Positions 5,447-5,497 of a DNA stretch of 5,497 nucleotides are shown here, piece after piece. The stretch's first letter is position 1; every line of letters begins with the position of its first letter. The notes beneath the pieces are model-generated. The model made no database searches, had not been told where the DNA came from, and saw nothing but the letters and a program-made list of their open reading frames with translations. Position numbers and translations under genes: made by a program. The DNA is from Clostridia bacterium (GTDB lineage: Bacteria; Bacillota; Clostridia; CAKSNL01; HGM11501). Location: NCBI GenBank assembly GCA_017390225.1, contig JAFPCL010000065.1, positions 1 to 5,497 on the forward strand, given 5' to 3'.

Positions 5447-5497
5447 ATAAACACCGCTTCTTGTGCATATGATGAAGCAAAAAGAGAGGGAGTGGTG
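5447..5497. other. Unassigned end of window
   Basis: These 51 bases hold no open frame of useful length. TATGAT (5468-5473) could be a -10 box, but no good -35 lies at the right distance. The purine-rich AGAGAGGGAG just before the window edge, followed by GTGGTG, may be the ribosome site and start of a gene lying outside; this cannot be decided here. Confidence 0.3.

Noticed and set aside
5481..5497. Start of a second manganese riboswitch (GGGAGTGG resembles GGGGAGTAGC) at the window edge
   Set aside because: Only about ten bases are visible, the conserved TAGC is not matched, and a ribosome site before a GTG start explains the purines equally well.

Overview
The window looks like chromosomal DNA of a strictly anaerobic, low-to-moderate GC Firmicute, probably a Clostridia-class gut or rumen type. 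The grounds are AGGAGG-type ribosome sites, sigma-A promoters with 17-bp spacers, intrinsic terminators with T-runs, a yybP-ykoY manganese riboswitch, and an oxygen-sensitive glycyl radical enzyme with its radical-SAM activase. I could not run a search, so the lineage is inference. All recognisable genes are on the + strand.

Positions 1-171 are non-coding. They hold a leftward-facing terminator-like hairpin and a GC-rich hairpin ending in TTTTGCGACAGCCCC, which resembles an IS1182-type insertion-sequence end. Positions 175-403 form an unusually complete control region for mntP: a 41-bp palindrome centred on the -35 box, a strong extended -10 promoter, a manganese aptamer, and an expression platform. 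Three mutually exclusive helices can be read in that platform (anti-antiterminator, antiterminator, terminator), giving a 'Mn2+ present = ON' switch. It leads into mntP (404-991), the Mn2+ efflux pump, which ends at its own terminator (995-1037).

A second promoter (1064-1092) starts a tight four-gene set: a PHP-family metal-dependent phosphoesterase (1125-1961), a glycyl radical enzyme of the PFL/dehydratase superfamily (1976-4054), its three-cluster radical-SAM activating enzyme (4054-4902, overlapping by one base), and a truncated calcineurin-like metallophosphoesterase (4928-5398). The set closes with a perfect 17-bp-stem terminator (5403-5446). The glycyl radical enzyme has a Cys-Trp-Glu active-site motif instead of the usual Cys-Val-Glu, and a Trp after the radical glycine. 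It is shorter than characterised relatives, and its substrate cannot be assigned; it is the best candidate here for undescribed chemistry. The metallophosphoesterase has the first metal-binding motifs but lacks the C-terminal ones, so it is probably a decayed gene.

The last 51 bases hold no assignable gene.
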